This document shows positions 50,114-64,000 of a DNA stretch of 64,000 bases, piece by piece. How positions within the stretch are numbered: position 1 is the stretch's first letter; every line of letters begins with the position of its first letter. Both the position numbers and the translations under genes were made by a program. This DNA comes from Cucumis sativus (taxonomy: Eukaryota > Streptophyta > Magnoliopsida > Cucurbitales > Cucurbitaceae): the NCBI RefSeq assembly GCF_000004075.3, contig NC_026660.2, positions 17,751,837 to 17,815,836 on the forward strand, written 5' to 3'. The notes under the pieces are model-generated. The model searched no databases and was not told the DNA's origin. It saw only the letters and a program-made list of their open reading frames with translations.

Positions 50114-50974
50114 ATGGTGGGCGTTTTCCGCCGTTCTCTTTCTTTCCCAAACAAGCCGCTTTCCTCCGCCGCCGCCCCCCGTCCACCCAAGCCTCGAATT
50201 TCCCGCCACCTTCGATCCATCAGTTTACCCTGCAGATCCCATCCCTTGATCTCCTCTCTCAAGGACGAGATCGCCAATCTCAAATCCTGGTCGTCCACCG
50301 ACAACCGCACTGCCGCCTGGCTCTGCCGCGGCCTAGCCGCCGTGAAACTCGTACATGACTACCTTGACGACATCCTACAACTCCCTCAGTCACGTGAGGC
50401 CATGCGTCGACTCTCCGCTACGTGGGTAGAGAGCGTTCTAGAAGGCTTCCTCCGCTTCATCGATGCTTACGGAATCTTCCAGAACCTCATCCTGGGGTTC
50501 TTAGAAGAGCACGTGGCAGCGCAGGTGGGAATGAGGAGAAAAGAGGAGACAAAAGTGGAGTTGTACAAAAAAGCGAAAAAACGGATGGCCAAAGAAACAG
50601 GGGAGTTGGGTTCGGTGGTGCGGGCGGGTGTGACGGTGGTTGCGGAGGTGGAGGTGGAAGAGGAGGAGCTGACGGCGGCAGTGAAGGATGTGATGGAGGT
50701 GACGGGGATGGTTTCGGTGGCGGTTTTTGAAGGGATCGGAATGTCGTTGGGATGGAGGAGGAGGAATAGGAATTGGATGAGGAAAGGGAAGAAGGTGAAA
50801 TTGGAGAGTGGGATAATGGAGTTTATGGAAATGGGTGTAAAGAAGAGTGAGGAAGATGAGGTGAGAATGAAGGATTTGGAGGAGTGGATTAGGAGTATAC
50901 AAGATGGGACTCAGAATTTCTTTAGGACTTTGATGAATACTAGAGTTTCGATACTCAATGCTCTCTCCCATTAA
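50114..50974 (+). CDS. DUF241 (BPS1-like) protein, intronless
   Basis: A single exon of 286 residues. The layout matches the plant DUF241 family: a short basic, Ser/Pro-rich N-terminus with RISRHLRSISLPCRSHPL, then LKDEIANLKSW and WLCRGLAAVKLVHDYLDDIL, the hallmark blocks, followed by a long helical region and a C-terminus with VRMKDLEEWIRSIQDG and LMNTRVSILNALSH. Lack of introns is usual for this family. Some members are tied to root or shoot development (BPS1/BYPASS relatives), but the molecular function is unknown. The ATG sits in a good context (ACCATGG) and is the first of the frame. The central part is locally rich in Glu and Val. Confidence 0.9.
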   Translation: MVGVFRRSLSFPNKPLSSAAAPRPPKPRISRHLRSISLPCRSHPLISSLKDEIANLKSWSSTDNRTAAWLCRGLAAVKLVHDYLDDILQLPQSREAMRRLSATWVESVLEGFLRFIDAYGIFQNLILGFLEEHVAAQVGMRRKEETKVELYKKAKKRMAKETGELGSVVRAGVTVVAEVEVEEEELTAAVKDVMEVTGMVSVAVFEGIGMSLGWRRRNRNWMRKGKKVKLESGIMEFMEMGVKKSEEDEVRMKDLEEWIRSIQDGTQNFFRTLMNTRVSILNALSH

Positions 50975-53439
50975 CTTTAATTTGTTTTCTTACACCAAGA
51001 CCATATTCTTTTTGTTAATTACATATCATATACTATGCTTATTGTTATTCTTTTACCATTACCATTCAAATAAATTATAATAGCAATGATCCCATTTCAC
51101 AACATTTCCCTGTGCTGACTGAGCAGAGGTACCATTTTGTGTAGCAACTGGTTCGAATGTGCTACAAGACATTTCCAGCACATTACAACTAGCATAGTCA
51201 ATACTCTGTTTATTGAATTTTATATGTCCTGTCACTCTATGAGCTGATTCTCAAAATACATGTGACATCTTGCTTACGCACTCGAGGAAGAGGCAAGTCA
51301 GTGCTTAAACTGAGATGGTTGGCTCTACATTTGATCTGTCTCCACGTCTCTACCAACATGTCAAGAAAATGATTTTAGATGAAACATGGTGGAACAAAAA
51401 GGTTTTGTAAAACGATAGCTAGTGAGAATACTTAAACTGTGTAAGCATGCAACCCATCAAATACATATATATATATATTTAACTTTTGGATAGTATTGAT
51501 TCAACTTGATTTTCTGTGTTGTATGTGTACACTTTATTTGAGATATTTTAAAATCTTCTAATGGTGGGGAGAATTCTATATAGGTTTTATGAAGTCCTGA
51601 ATTTTGGAACCCTTGAGAGGAAGAAGATTACTTTATCTTTTCTAGTTATCTAATGAGTTACCTGAGTTTGAGCTTGGTTTTTCTATAGTATTAATTATGA
51701 ATTCAATTAATTAGATTTTAGGCATGATTAGCATCTCGATGGAATGAAGTCTATTTGTTTAATTTAATTTAACATGAGTCTAAATGTTAATACAAAATTA
51801 GATCAAATAATTAGTTTATCTTATTCAACGAAAAACATGCAACATTACCTAGATGTGTCAACTTCTGTCGTCAATGTTCAGTATGAATTCATGCCCTACT
51901 TTTAACTATTCTCAAATTTTATCATTTTTATTTCATCATTAATTGAATAAATCAGGAAGCTAATTGTGACTAGTAAAAAATATTTAGTTAACAAACATAT
52001 TAAAAAATTGATTTAGTTTCAAACCATGGTTCTAAATGTTTAACATAAAATATTTACAAATTATAAACCATATCATCTGTATTCTGTATTTTGCTGATAA
52101 CTTTGTATAAACAACAATTTACATATACATGCTTCGATTTAAAAAATATATTAAATCTATAACATCAAATACTATATTTAATATAAAATTTAAAATTTAA
52201 GTTCAAAATTTGAAACTCGTTTTCAAATTTTGAGAACCTAAATTACCTACTCAACACATTTCCCCTTACCATAAATATGAAAACTTTTAAATAATCAACT
52301 ACCTACCAAATGTTCTTTCTTCTTCTTTTCTTGGAAAAAGACATTTTTATATAGTCTAAATAGTTTGAGTGAATAAGTCCGTTTCATCCTTGTATTTTAA
52401 AAATGTGTATTTTTAAACTTCAACTTTATAGATATAGACTAATAATTTTGTAAGTGCATTTTTTGTCCATGATTTTTTAATATAGATTTAAAAATATAGG
52501 ATTTTAAGAAATTGTTCTTCTAATTTAAAATATCATACAATTATTTAAAATAAAAGAATAAAATTATTTAAAATAAAATGCAACCTATATACATAGTAAA
52601 AATGGTAAAAGTGAGTATGATTTATATAGTTGATTGAAATGAAAAAAAGAAACCGGAGGCGGACATGGAATCAGAAACGCCCATCATTCCATCATATTTT
52701 ATATCACTGCACGTTTGCTTTCCGTTGGCATAGTAATCTTCGCCACATAAATTCCGCATAATGTAAAAAAGGTAAAAACAACTCAGCTCCACCCATCCAC
52801 TTCCTCCCATTTCCCAACGTTACAAAGAAAAAAACAAATATTACTCTTTTAGTTGCTGAGTTTTCAAAAAGCATATCTTCTTAGTTTCAACATTTTAAAA
52901 ATAGGTTAACAAATTTCAGAAGTATTTTTTTTCGTTTGGTTTTTTTAAAAAATAATTGATATTTAAAGCAAAAACCAAAAGTACCAATCCCACTTCCACT
53001 ACTTAAAGATACATAAAATAAAATTACATCCCCAAAACAAAAACGCTCTAAATCTCATAATGCTAAGCTAACGGCTCCCTTATTTACTTTGCTTTGCTTT
53101 ACTGTTACTACCTGACCTCACCACTCCACTCTAACAATTATCTATTTCTTTTGGCCTCAAATGGAAAATTCCCCAAATTTAATATCACAATAAACAAGGG
53201 ACCACTTCTGCAAATTAAAAAGAGACGTTATACGAATCCCGCCAACATTCCCTTTTCTCCTGTCTCTTCCTCTTCTCTCATTAATCTCTTCACTCCATTC
53301 TGCCAATCACCGCCCCTCTCCTTCTCTTTCTCTCTAATATCCATATTTATTTCTTGTCCCATCAAATCTCAACCGTTACAATCTTCATTCTTCTCGCTTC
53401 CTGTTTCATCTGGGATTTCTCCGGCGACGCCCACCTCCG
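50975..53439. other. Intergenic DNA between DUF241 and DUF630/632 genes
   Basis: AT-rich, with the 3' flank of the DUF241 gene and, at the right end (about 53240-53439), a pyrimidine-rich stretch that should be the leader of the next gene. No gene is visible in between; a short minus-strand frame at 52622-52810 looks random. Confidence 0.5.
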
Positions 53440-55484
53440 ATGGGCTGTGCCTCCTCCAAGCTCGACAACCTTCCCGCGGTGGCTCTTTGCCGTGACCGTT
53501 GCAAATTTCTTGACCAAGCACTTCTTTTTACTCATTCTCTTATTGATTCCCATTCCGCTTATGCTGATTCACTCAACAAAACCGCCTCTGCTCTGCGCCG
53601 TTTGTTTGATCAAGACGGCGAAACCGGTGGAGGAGATTTGAAATCCCCTCCACCACCGCCTGCTGCCCCTAAAACGGAGAGATCGGATTCTGATTCCGAT
53701 TCTGACTCTGATTCCGATTCCGATTCTGAAGACGAAGAAGAAGAAGATGGGTGTTTTGGTCAAGAGAAACCGCTGTCTTCCCCGGTTGGAAGTTTTATGT
53801 TTTCGAGTTACGACTTGGCTAGAGGACAGCCGCCACCGCCGCCACCGCCCGGCTCGTCATGGGATTTCTTCAATTTCTTCGACTCTTACGAGAGATACGA
53901 GCAACCTATTTTCAATTGGGACCGTGAAGGAGCAGATCGGAAGTTACCAACAACAAAAGTTGTGGCGAAGAAGAAGAAGAAACCGGCGCTGGTTGTTGAT
54001 TCGAAGAAGAATGAAGTAACGGAAAAATCAAACCAACCGGAAAAGAAGATTGATGATCCAAAGATGAGTGTGTTGGATTTGATGAGAGAAATCAAGGGGT
54101 CCTTTGAAAAAGCATCTGAATCGAGCAATTCCATCTCCAAATTGCTTTCTTATGGTCAAAGAATGAGTATTTGCAAAGGTATCAACTTTTCTTCTTCTTG
54201 TTATTTGTAAACTGCTCTGTTTTATATGCATTTAACGATTTCTTATTGTTTCCATTCCGATTAAGATACAAAAACAGGCTCAAGAGGTTTATTGTCTACT
54301 TTGAAGAAGCTGTGTGTTTGGGAGCAAAAACTGTACTTGGAAGTGAAGGTCATGGTTCTTTTTTTAATGTATTTCTTCTGATTCTGCCTTTTTTATGAAC
54401 ATCTGTTTCTGAAATCATTAATTGATTGGGTTTAGGCTGAGGAGAGAATGCGCATGGTCTTGGAGAAGAAATGCCGGCAGCTGAAGAATTTGATGGAGAA
54501 GAAGGCTGATGCTAGGAAAATTGATCCCCTTCGAAATTCCATCCGAAATTTGTCCATTAAATTGAAAATTTCAATTCAAGTTGTTGATAGGATTTCGATT
54601 ACAATAAGCAAATTGAGAGATGAAGAATTTTTTGCAGAGATGAATGAATTGATTCGTGGGTAATGCCACAATGTCCTTTTCTTTTAGCATAAATGGTAAT
54701 AAAATTATTTATAATTTGCATGCTTGTTCTTGTTCTTGTTCCTCACAGGTTACAGAGCATGTGGAAATCCATGTTAGAAACTCACAAGCAACAAACCCAA
54801 GCACTAACAGACCCAAAGCCCTTCGAATCAATCCTCAACGGCGCCCTCGACGACACTCATCTGGAAGCCGCCATGGATTTAAAACTCGAGCTTGAAAATT
54901 GGAGAACAAATTTCATTGAATTAATAGCCACTCAAAAGGACTGCATCAAAGCCCTGAACGGTTGGCTTCTCCGATGCCTATTATACGAACCCGACCCCGA
55001 AGAGACCCCCAACGGTGGCTGCCCGCCGCCCTTCTCTCCAGAAAGAATTGGGGCTCCTCCCGTATTTGTAATCGGGCACCTATGGTCCGACACTGCCGAC
55101 AAATTCTCCGAAAAAGACGTCTCTGAGGCCATGCAGGGGCTGGTCTTGAAATTGGATCAGGCGCTGGAACAGCAGAGTTTGGATTTGCAGAGATTGGCGT
55201 TGACGAATAAAGATTTGGAGAAGAAAATTAAGGTGAAGAAGAAGACGACGATGAATCAGGGTTTTGAGGAGAAGACAATGGCGGTGGCGGCGGGAACTGT
55301 GCATAAAGTGGGGAAATTTAGTGGGTGTGAAATTCAATTGGGAATGAGGCAGATTTTTGTGGGGTTGACGAGGTTTTGTGGGGACTCCATTAAAGCTTAC
55401 GAGGAGCTCTGTTGTTCAGCCATAACTGAAGAGAAAGAAGAACAGAGTCAGATTCAGATTCAGAGCCAGTCAAGTCCGCCATAG
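53440..55484 (+). CDS. DUF630/DUF632 protein (NRG2-like family), N-myristoylation motif
   Basis: Four exons (53440-54178, 54278-54348, 54436-54659, 54749-55484) encode 589 residues. MGCASSKLDNLPAV is the DUF630 start and a myristoylation/palmitoylation signal. A low-complexity part follows with a Ser-Asp dipeptide run (residues about 83-96), Pro runs and Lys runs. DUF632 begins near residue 208 with SVLDLMREIKGSFEKASESS and continues with LSTLKKLCVWEQKLYLEVK, the coiled AEERMRMVLEKKCRQLKNL, then LQSMWKSMLETHKQQ and WLLRCLLYEPDP. Arabidopsis NRG2 (At3g60320) of this family regulates nitrate signalling and binds NLP7; many members have no assigned role, and I do not assign orthology. The acidic linker is longer than the sequence around it would need. 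Intron boundaries are GT-AG. Confidence 0.9.
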
Positions 55485-58400
55485 CTGCTGCTATTTCCTT
55501 TTCTTTTATTTGTTTTCACAGATTATTTTTTTGATATTCATTCAATTAATTCTTTAAAATGTTTGTATTTGATTAATGAAGGTTTTATGATTAATTGGTA
55601 TTATTGAATTGGTTATAATTTTGGGTGAGAGTGGTGGATGGAGTAAATATGAACCCAATTTTGTTTGTAGTTGAGGAAATGGGGATAATGGTGTTCATTG
55701 AATCACTGTTGGGTTGTGCTTAAATTTTGAACCAAACGGCTCTTTGATTGGGTAAAAGTAAGAGAGCTTATTGGAACAACTTTCAACTTTCTTTGCTATC
55801 TCACTATCCACCTAAATTACTTTTTGTTTCTCTTTTTATTATTCATTTGCCCTTTTATCTAGGGACACGTAGAAGGGATACCAAAAACATTGGCCAGTTT
55901 CTCTTTTTCTTTTTAACTTTCAAACTCATGTTTATTAGAATTTTAATGACTACATATTCCCTCATCAATAGCTTTTGTTGTATTTACAAATTTTTTATTA
56001 TACACTTAAAAATTAACCTATAATTGTTATATATAATTACTTTATATTATAAAGAGATATGATGGGGACTATAAAGTTGTTGGAATGTGATTAAAAGGCT
56101 CTACCTTGCTTATTGATGGTTACTCTCAATTAGTAGGTTATTTTTTCAAATATCGTGTGGATTAGGAGAATGAGCGAACCAATTTTAACATCGTTTATGA
56201 GAGTTGGACAATGAGGTTTAGTTGTTTGTCATTAAAAAGAAATAGGTATATAATGCATGCAAGCCAAGAAAAGAACTTCTTTACTTGATTTTGAATAATA
56301 GTTAATGTGGACGAGAGGAGCACATTAGATATTTATCTAAATTAGGTTTTTTTTGCACTCCTTTTTTAAAAAAATATTTTTAAGTACAATTTTGAATGGT
56401 AAAATTAGAACATGTGATCTCATGTCAAGATACAAGTTAAGCTAATAAGTTTATGGCGGGCTAATTAACTAACTTGGAATTGAAAACAATATAAAAGCTA
56501 TTTTAGAAGCATAAATTCTATCGATCACAATTATGATATGGACATGTAAATATTTTTAAGACACTATAAAAGATTATTTACTCAACCCAAAGAAAATAAC
56601 AATTTGCATTGCAGGCTAGACTTGAAAAGGAAAATTTTCATTTGGATTCTTCAAGGTGTGATTAAGAGTTCTTTTTTTTTTTTTTTCAGTTTTTAATTTA
56701 GGGTTATTTGATATAAAATTGATATTTTTATTGTGTCAATATCAGCTGATATACTAGAAAATAAAAGCAGAGATTTAAACTACTAACAAAAAAATAATTA
56801 GAAGTTAATGGTTTTTATGGAAATGTAAAAAATAATTTGAAGGGTTTGTTAAATAGAAATTGAAAGTGTGAATTGTGAATTGTGAATTGTGAAAGAGGAT
56901 AAATACAAGAAAGAAGCACACGTTTGAAGGCGACGCTCATAAATGCCATTTTCTCTACTAACAACTTTTCCACCAAACAAAAACCTAAATTTAATACCAA
57001 CCAAAATCAACAATCATTCTTATTTTTCTACCACTTCTCACCTCAATATCATTTTTTCTTTTTAAAAATACTTATTTTAAAAAGTGACAATTTAAAAACA
57101 GTAATGGTTTGTGTATCTAATTTACTATATCATATTTGTAATAACTTACTATATCATATTTGTAATATACAAACAAAAAAGTGGTATGAACTATTTTTTC
57201 TAATTTTTTTTTGGTATATGATACAATTTTTCTTTAAAAAAATTAAAAATTATCTTTCTATTATCTGTTTTTAATGTACTCTACAAAAACAAACTCGGTT
57301 GTTAAATATTTAAAATATATACTTTTAGCATCTAAATTTTAAAATAAAGTTTAAAAGTTTATCCAAATAAGTATAGAGTTTTATTAACTTATAATTTCTA
57401 AAATTCATATTATATCTAATACTATTCTTTTCTAATTTTAAATATTGTATAACTATTTTAAAATCATCAAACAAAAATAATACTCTAAGAAAATTAAAAA
57501 ACCGTTATTAGAAACATGAAAACTAAAAAAAATATATATTTTGAAAATTTAGAGTGTAGAAATCCATTTGTATTCATTAAATGAATAACATGGCAAAGAA
57601 AGTGTTTTATAAGTCCATTGCTTGTCAACTTACCAAATATCATAAATTATAAAGACATACACTTTAAGAGTAAAAGCGTGTTGAATACCTAATAGTTTAA
57701 TTTCAAGTAAATAGTCCAAAAGGACTTTGGCCCTTCTAATTTAGCTCCATTTAATTTACTCCACAAATATGCTTTCTCTCCTTTTTATTGATAGGTGTAA
57801 TTACTTTAACATATTTAATATAGACTAACACATTTCGACCTCATTTTCAACTTTATATTTTTCTATATAATATATATACATATATGTGAAAAGGATTGAA
57901 ATAATATCTAACTTTAATTGTTAGGTTTGTGGTAAAAATATTTATGGATCTGTAATAAGTCAAGTGAGTTATTTTATTGGTCTATAAATTAATTATGTAA
58001 AGTTAATCTACTTGTCATGGTTTAGCCCATCACTCTTAATAAATACAGTTAGCATCAAATGATAGATAGATAAAGTTGATGATAAGGATATAATTACTAT
58101 CTATTCACTCAGTATAATGATTATGGATTTTTCTTTCTTTGGTCAATTTATTTTATTAATGTTTGGAATCATATTTTGGTTAATAAAATCGGTTGATGTG
58201 TTCTACTTTTGCCTCTAAAATATCTATTTTTTTAATACAAAATGAATCATATTGCTACCATATAAATAAGGAGTGTACAAGGAGTTGTGAGAAGCACTGT
58301 ATATATCATGTTTAAAACAAAATAAATGTTATCTTGAAAACGCGAGTTCATCTAGTAAAGAGAGACACCACTCAAAATACGCATATTTGTATGAACTTCT

Positions 58401-60700
58401 AAATTAGTTTCGTATTAGTTTGTAGTTTTTAATTAATATTTATATATAAATAAGTTTTCTATGCATGTATAGATAAACTTCTAAAGAAGCTCCACATTTT
58501 AATTGGTTGATTTTAGAAAAGTTAACCTTTATTAATTTTTGTGTTCATCAAACATAATTATGTGAAGATTAATTTCATGAATATACATTATTCTTGATTT
58601 AATATGGGTGAAAATTTAAAAATTAATATTTTCGATATTGTACTATTTTGAATAAACTCTAGGGTACGTTTGAAAACTCATTTATTTGTTGTTTTAAAAA
58701 TTAATTTTTAAAAAACAAGTTCGTTTATAGCTAAATTGTTTTTTTTTTTTTAAGAATAAAATTTGTTTTGAAAAATATGAAAGAAAAATGAAAAACAAAA
58801 TCAATTGTTTTTGTTTTCAATAAGTAGAAAATTTAAAAAACAAAGAAAACAAAACACAAAAAAAATGAAAATGTTAGGAAACAAAAAAATAAATTATGGG
58901 ATATTAAGGAAAACATTTTGAAGATATAAATATTTGGAAAGTGGTAGCAAATGCTATTCAAGATTCATGGGATAAAGATATTTATAGAAAATAGGTAAGG
59001 TATGAAATATTGTAATGCTACATTAAATATGTAATAGCCTACTTATGATATTTTAATACATTCTAATAGACATTATTATAGAGATTGACGCATCCCTCTA
59101 TTTTTATTTTTATTTGAGGACAAAAATCTTAATTTAGATATTTTATTTAAAATATATAATATAAAAAATCAAATCAAGTCAAGTCGTGATACCTAACTTA
59201 ACTTAATTAATACAATATTTTTACTATCAACTATAAAATTATATACATCCAATAATTAACCGTATATTTTTAAAATAAATAAATAATAGAAAATTGTTAG
59301 TTTTATTCAATAATAAAATTTATTTTCACTGTTTTTGTTGTAAATAGTTTCTCAAATTTTCTATTTTTTAAAAATTGATATGAAAATAAAAAATTAGTTA
59401 TTTTTAAATAAATATTCTATATATTTAATTCTGAAAATTATTTTTTCATATATTACCATCTAAATTTAAGCACTAAATTCGAACACATTCATATCTTATT
59501 ATTAGAAAATAAAATTTAAAATTTAAACATAATATTTATACAATAACAGCTTAGTTTTTCAAAAAGCAAATAGAACACGAACATGAGCAAGAAAGGAACA
59601 TATTATTTGTCCATGTCCCAGTTTAGCTCACGAAAAATATTTTTTCTATTATGTGTCCCTGTTCATAGCTTAAATAGAGAATCGAAACTCTATTAAAGAC
59701 AAGTCTCTCGCAAGAAAAATGTATGTGTTTAGAATTATTTCTATAAGCAATCACGTGCAAATGAGCTTTTATGAAATACTTTAATGATATTGAATTCTAA
59801 TTTCGATATACACTAGTTTTTTCATATGTATGAAAACGACACAACTATATATTTTCAATCAAACTTCCATATAAAATGAAATGGATGAAAAATGTTGATG
59901 AGTTTTGAAGCTGATTGAAGAAGGTGATGCCAAACAATGAGAATCCAAAATTAAATTATGCTGATGCTATTTTTAAACATTTTAAAAAGTTTTTTTTTTC
60001 TTTTTCCATTTGGGTATTTGTCTATGAATTTTTGAATATTCCGTTAAACACAAACCTTTATCAATCACATCAAAATGAATTTATTCCTCTTACCCCGATG
60101 TTTATATTTTCAAAAGCTTGATTTTGATTTTGATATGTTCAACATGGATTGATAAACTTTCCAAACATGCATTTTCATAATTTTTAGTATCACTGATTTC
60201 CATGTAAAGTAAAATTTGTAATATGGCACCTCAATCAAACAAAATGATTAATTAATTTAAAATAAGAACATATAAGTATCCTATGATTCTATTTTTTGTA
60301 ATAAATTTGATGCAAGTGATCTCAAACTCATAAGTGGAACCTAAGGTTTGTTTGTAGTATATAATTTAATTACAAAGTATGAAACACCCAGGGAGTAGGG
60401 TTGTGGTGATGGGTTGAGATGAAAGGCTAATAATTATGCCACCATCATAATTATTTATATATTTGTTTTAAATTATTAATAATGATATAATATTGAAATT
60501 TATAGAAAAGATAATACATAGTTTTGTGGAAAATAGAATATAAAAAAAGAGGAAGAAAATGTAAAAGAGAGAAATCAAAGGACGTGACAGTACAGCGCGA
60601 GAAACAAAAAAGAGACGTTGTAGTGAAATGACCAAAATACTCCTTCTCTCCCCCAAAAATGACAACTCAATGCAAGGAGGAAGCAGAGAGAAAGACAGAG
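55485..60700. other. 5 kb gene-free AT-rich stretch
   Basis: Long AT-rich DNA with homopolymers, a GTGAATT heptamer run near 56868-56893, a 24-bp tandem repeat (57122-57168) and many short random frames. I looked for coding blocks on both strands and found none. The region near 58660-58900 has the look of an old MITE or hAT-type insertion but no ends that I can define. Confidence 0.5.
57122..57168. repeat. 24-bp tandem repeat, about two copies
   Basis: TTACTATATCATATTTGTAA followed by TAAC repeats at 57122-57145 and 57146-57168. Confidence 0.85.
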
Positions 60701-61046
60701 GTCTTGTCAGTACCCAGCTATGGAAAATAAACAAACCCCCAAGAAAATTTATTAAAAAATAAAATAAATCAGAGAGAGAGAGAGAAGAACAAGAACAAGA
60801 AAAAGAAAAAGAGGGAGAGAGAGCAAGCAAGAGGAGCTAGCTAGCTCTCGCTTTGCTTAGCTCCCATGAGAAGAAGAAACAGTATGAACTAAAAGAGAAG
60901 ATCCTTTCTTCTTAACATCTCTCTCTCTCTCTCTCTCCTTTTATCATATCTATCTCTCTTTTTTGAAACAGAGTCTTTGTAAATTGAAACTTCTGGAGTT
61001 CCTTCTGTATGATTTTTTTTTTTTTTTTAATAAGTAAAAGGGAGTT
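60701..61046 (+). promoter_or_regulatory. BSK1 leader with GA and CT dinucleotide runs
   Basis: Before the BSK1 ATG lie an AG run (60771-60785) and a TC run (60919-60937), a common feature of plant core promoters and leaders bound by BPC-type GAGA factors. A T run at 61013-61028 comes just before the start codon. The transcription start is not resolved. Confidence 0.45.

Positions 61047-64000
<2,954 letters not shown>

Noticed and set aside
49858-50358. Plus-strand open frame of 166 codons before the DUF241 start
   Set aside because: Its later part overlaps the DUF241 coding exon in another frame and its composition (Pro/His rich) is the shadow of that gene and its leader.
58660-58910. Possible MITE in the gene-free stretch
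   Set aside because: Motifs resemble short plant insertions but no terminal inverted repeats or target duplications could be defined.

Overview
This window is nuclear DNA from a flowering plant, most likely a eudicot. It is AT-rich, its genes are split by GT-AG introns, intergenic DNA carries degenerate LINE, SINE and MITE copies, and every recognisable gene is a plant gene. The flavour of the LINE and short GATAGA-type repeats suggests a cucurbit; that is inference from memory, not a search.

Layout, left to right. 1-9 kb, plus strand: an unnamed plant protein with an upstream mini-ORF (2321-3424), then the proteasome/BRCA2-associated acidic protein DSS1 (6877-8693), whose leader intron holds a LINE relic. 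10.4-11.6 kb: a broken BTB/POZ (At2g24240-like) gene copy. 13.6-22.4 kb: a convergent pair, an M14 zinc carboxypeptidase of the At5g42320 type (plus) and the chloroplast PPR protein CRP1 of the At5g42310 type (minus). 23.7-27.3 kb: a plastid-targeted DUF760 protein (plus). 30.3-36.2 kb: the starch-granule protein ESV1 (minus, 11 exons). 38.8-47.6 kb: the WD40 protein DWA2 of the TSSC1/EIPR1 family (minus, 13 exons), with two LINE relics in one intron and a tandem duplication across one of its splice donors. 50.1-51.0 kb: an intronless DUF241 protein. 53.4-55.5 kb: a DUF630/DUF632 protein with an N-myristoylation start. 61.0 kb to the right edge: the first six exons of a BSK1-type brassinosteroid-signalling pseudokinase.

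Nothing acts as an operon. Three genes bear on chloroplast biology (CRP1, DUF760, ESV1), three on signalling or protein turnover (DSS1, DWA2, BSK1); their proximity is probably not functional. The only pairing with a likely evolutionary meaning is the tail-to-tail carboxypeptidase/CRP1 pair, whose Arabidopsis counterparts have consecutive locus numbers.

Gene models below were built by hand from splice signals and reading phase; every exon chain sums to an open frame. I found no RNA gene, CRISPR array, intact mobile element or clearly new multi-gene system. The most interesting leftovers are the splice-donor duplication in DWA2, a SINE with a clear target-site duplication, a MITE with long inverted repeats, the uORF of the unnamed gene, and the double-anchored carboxypeptidase.
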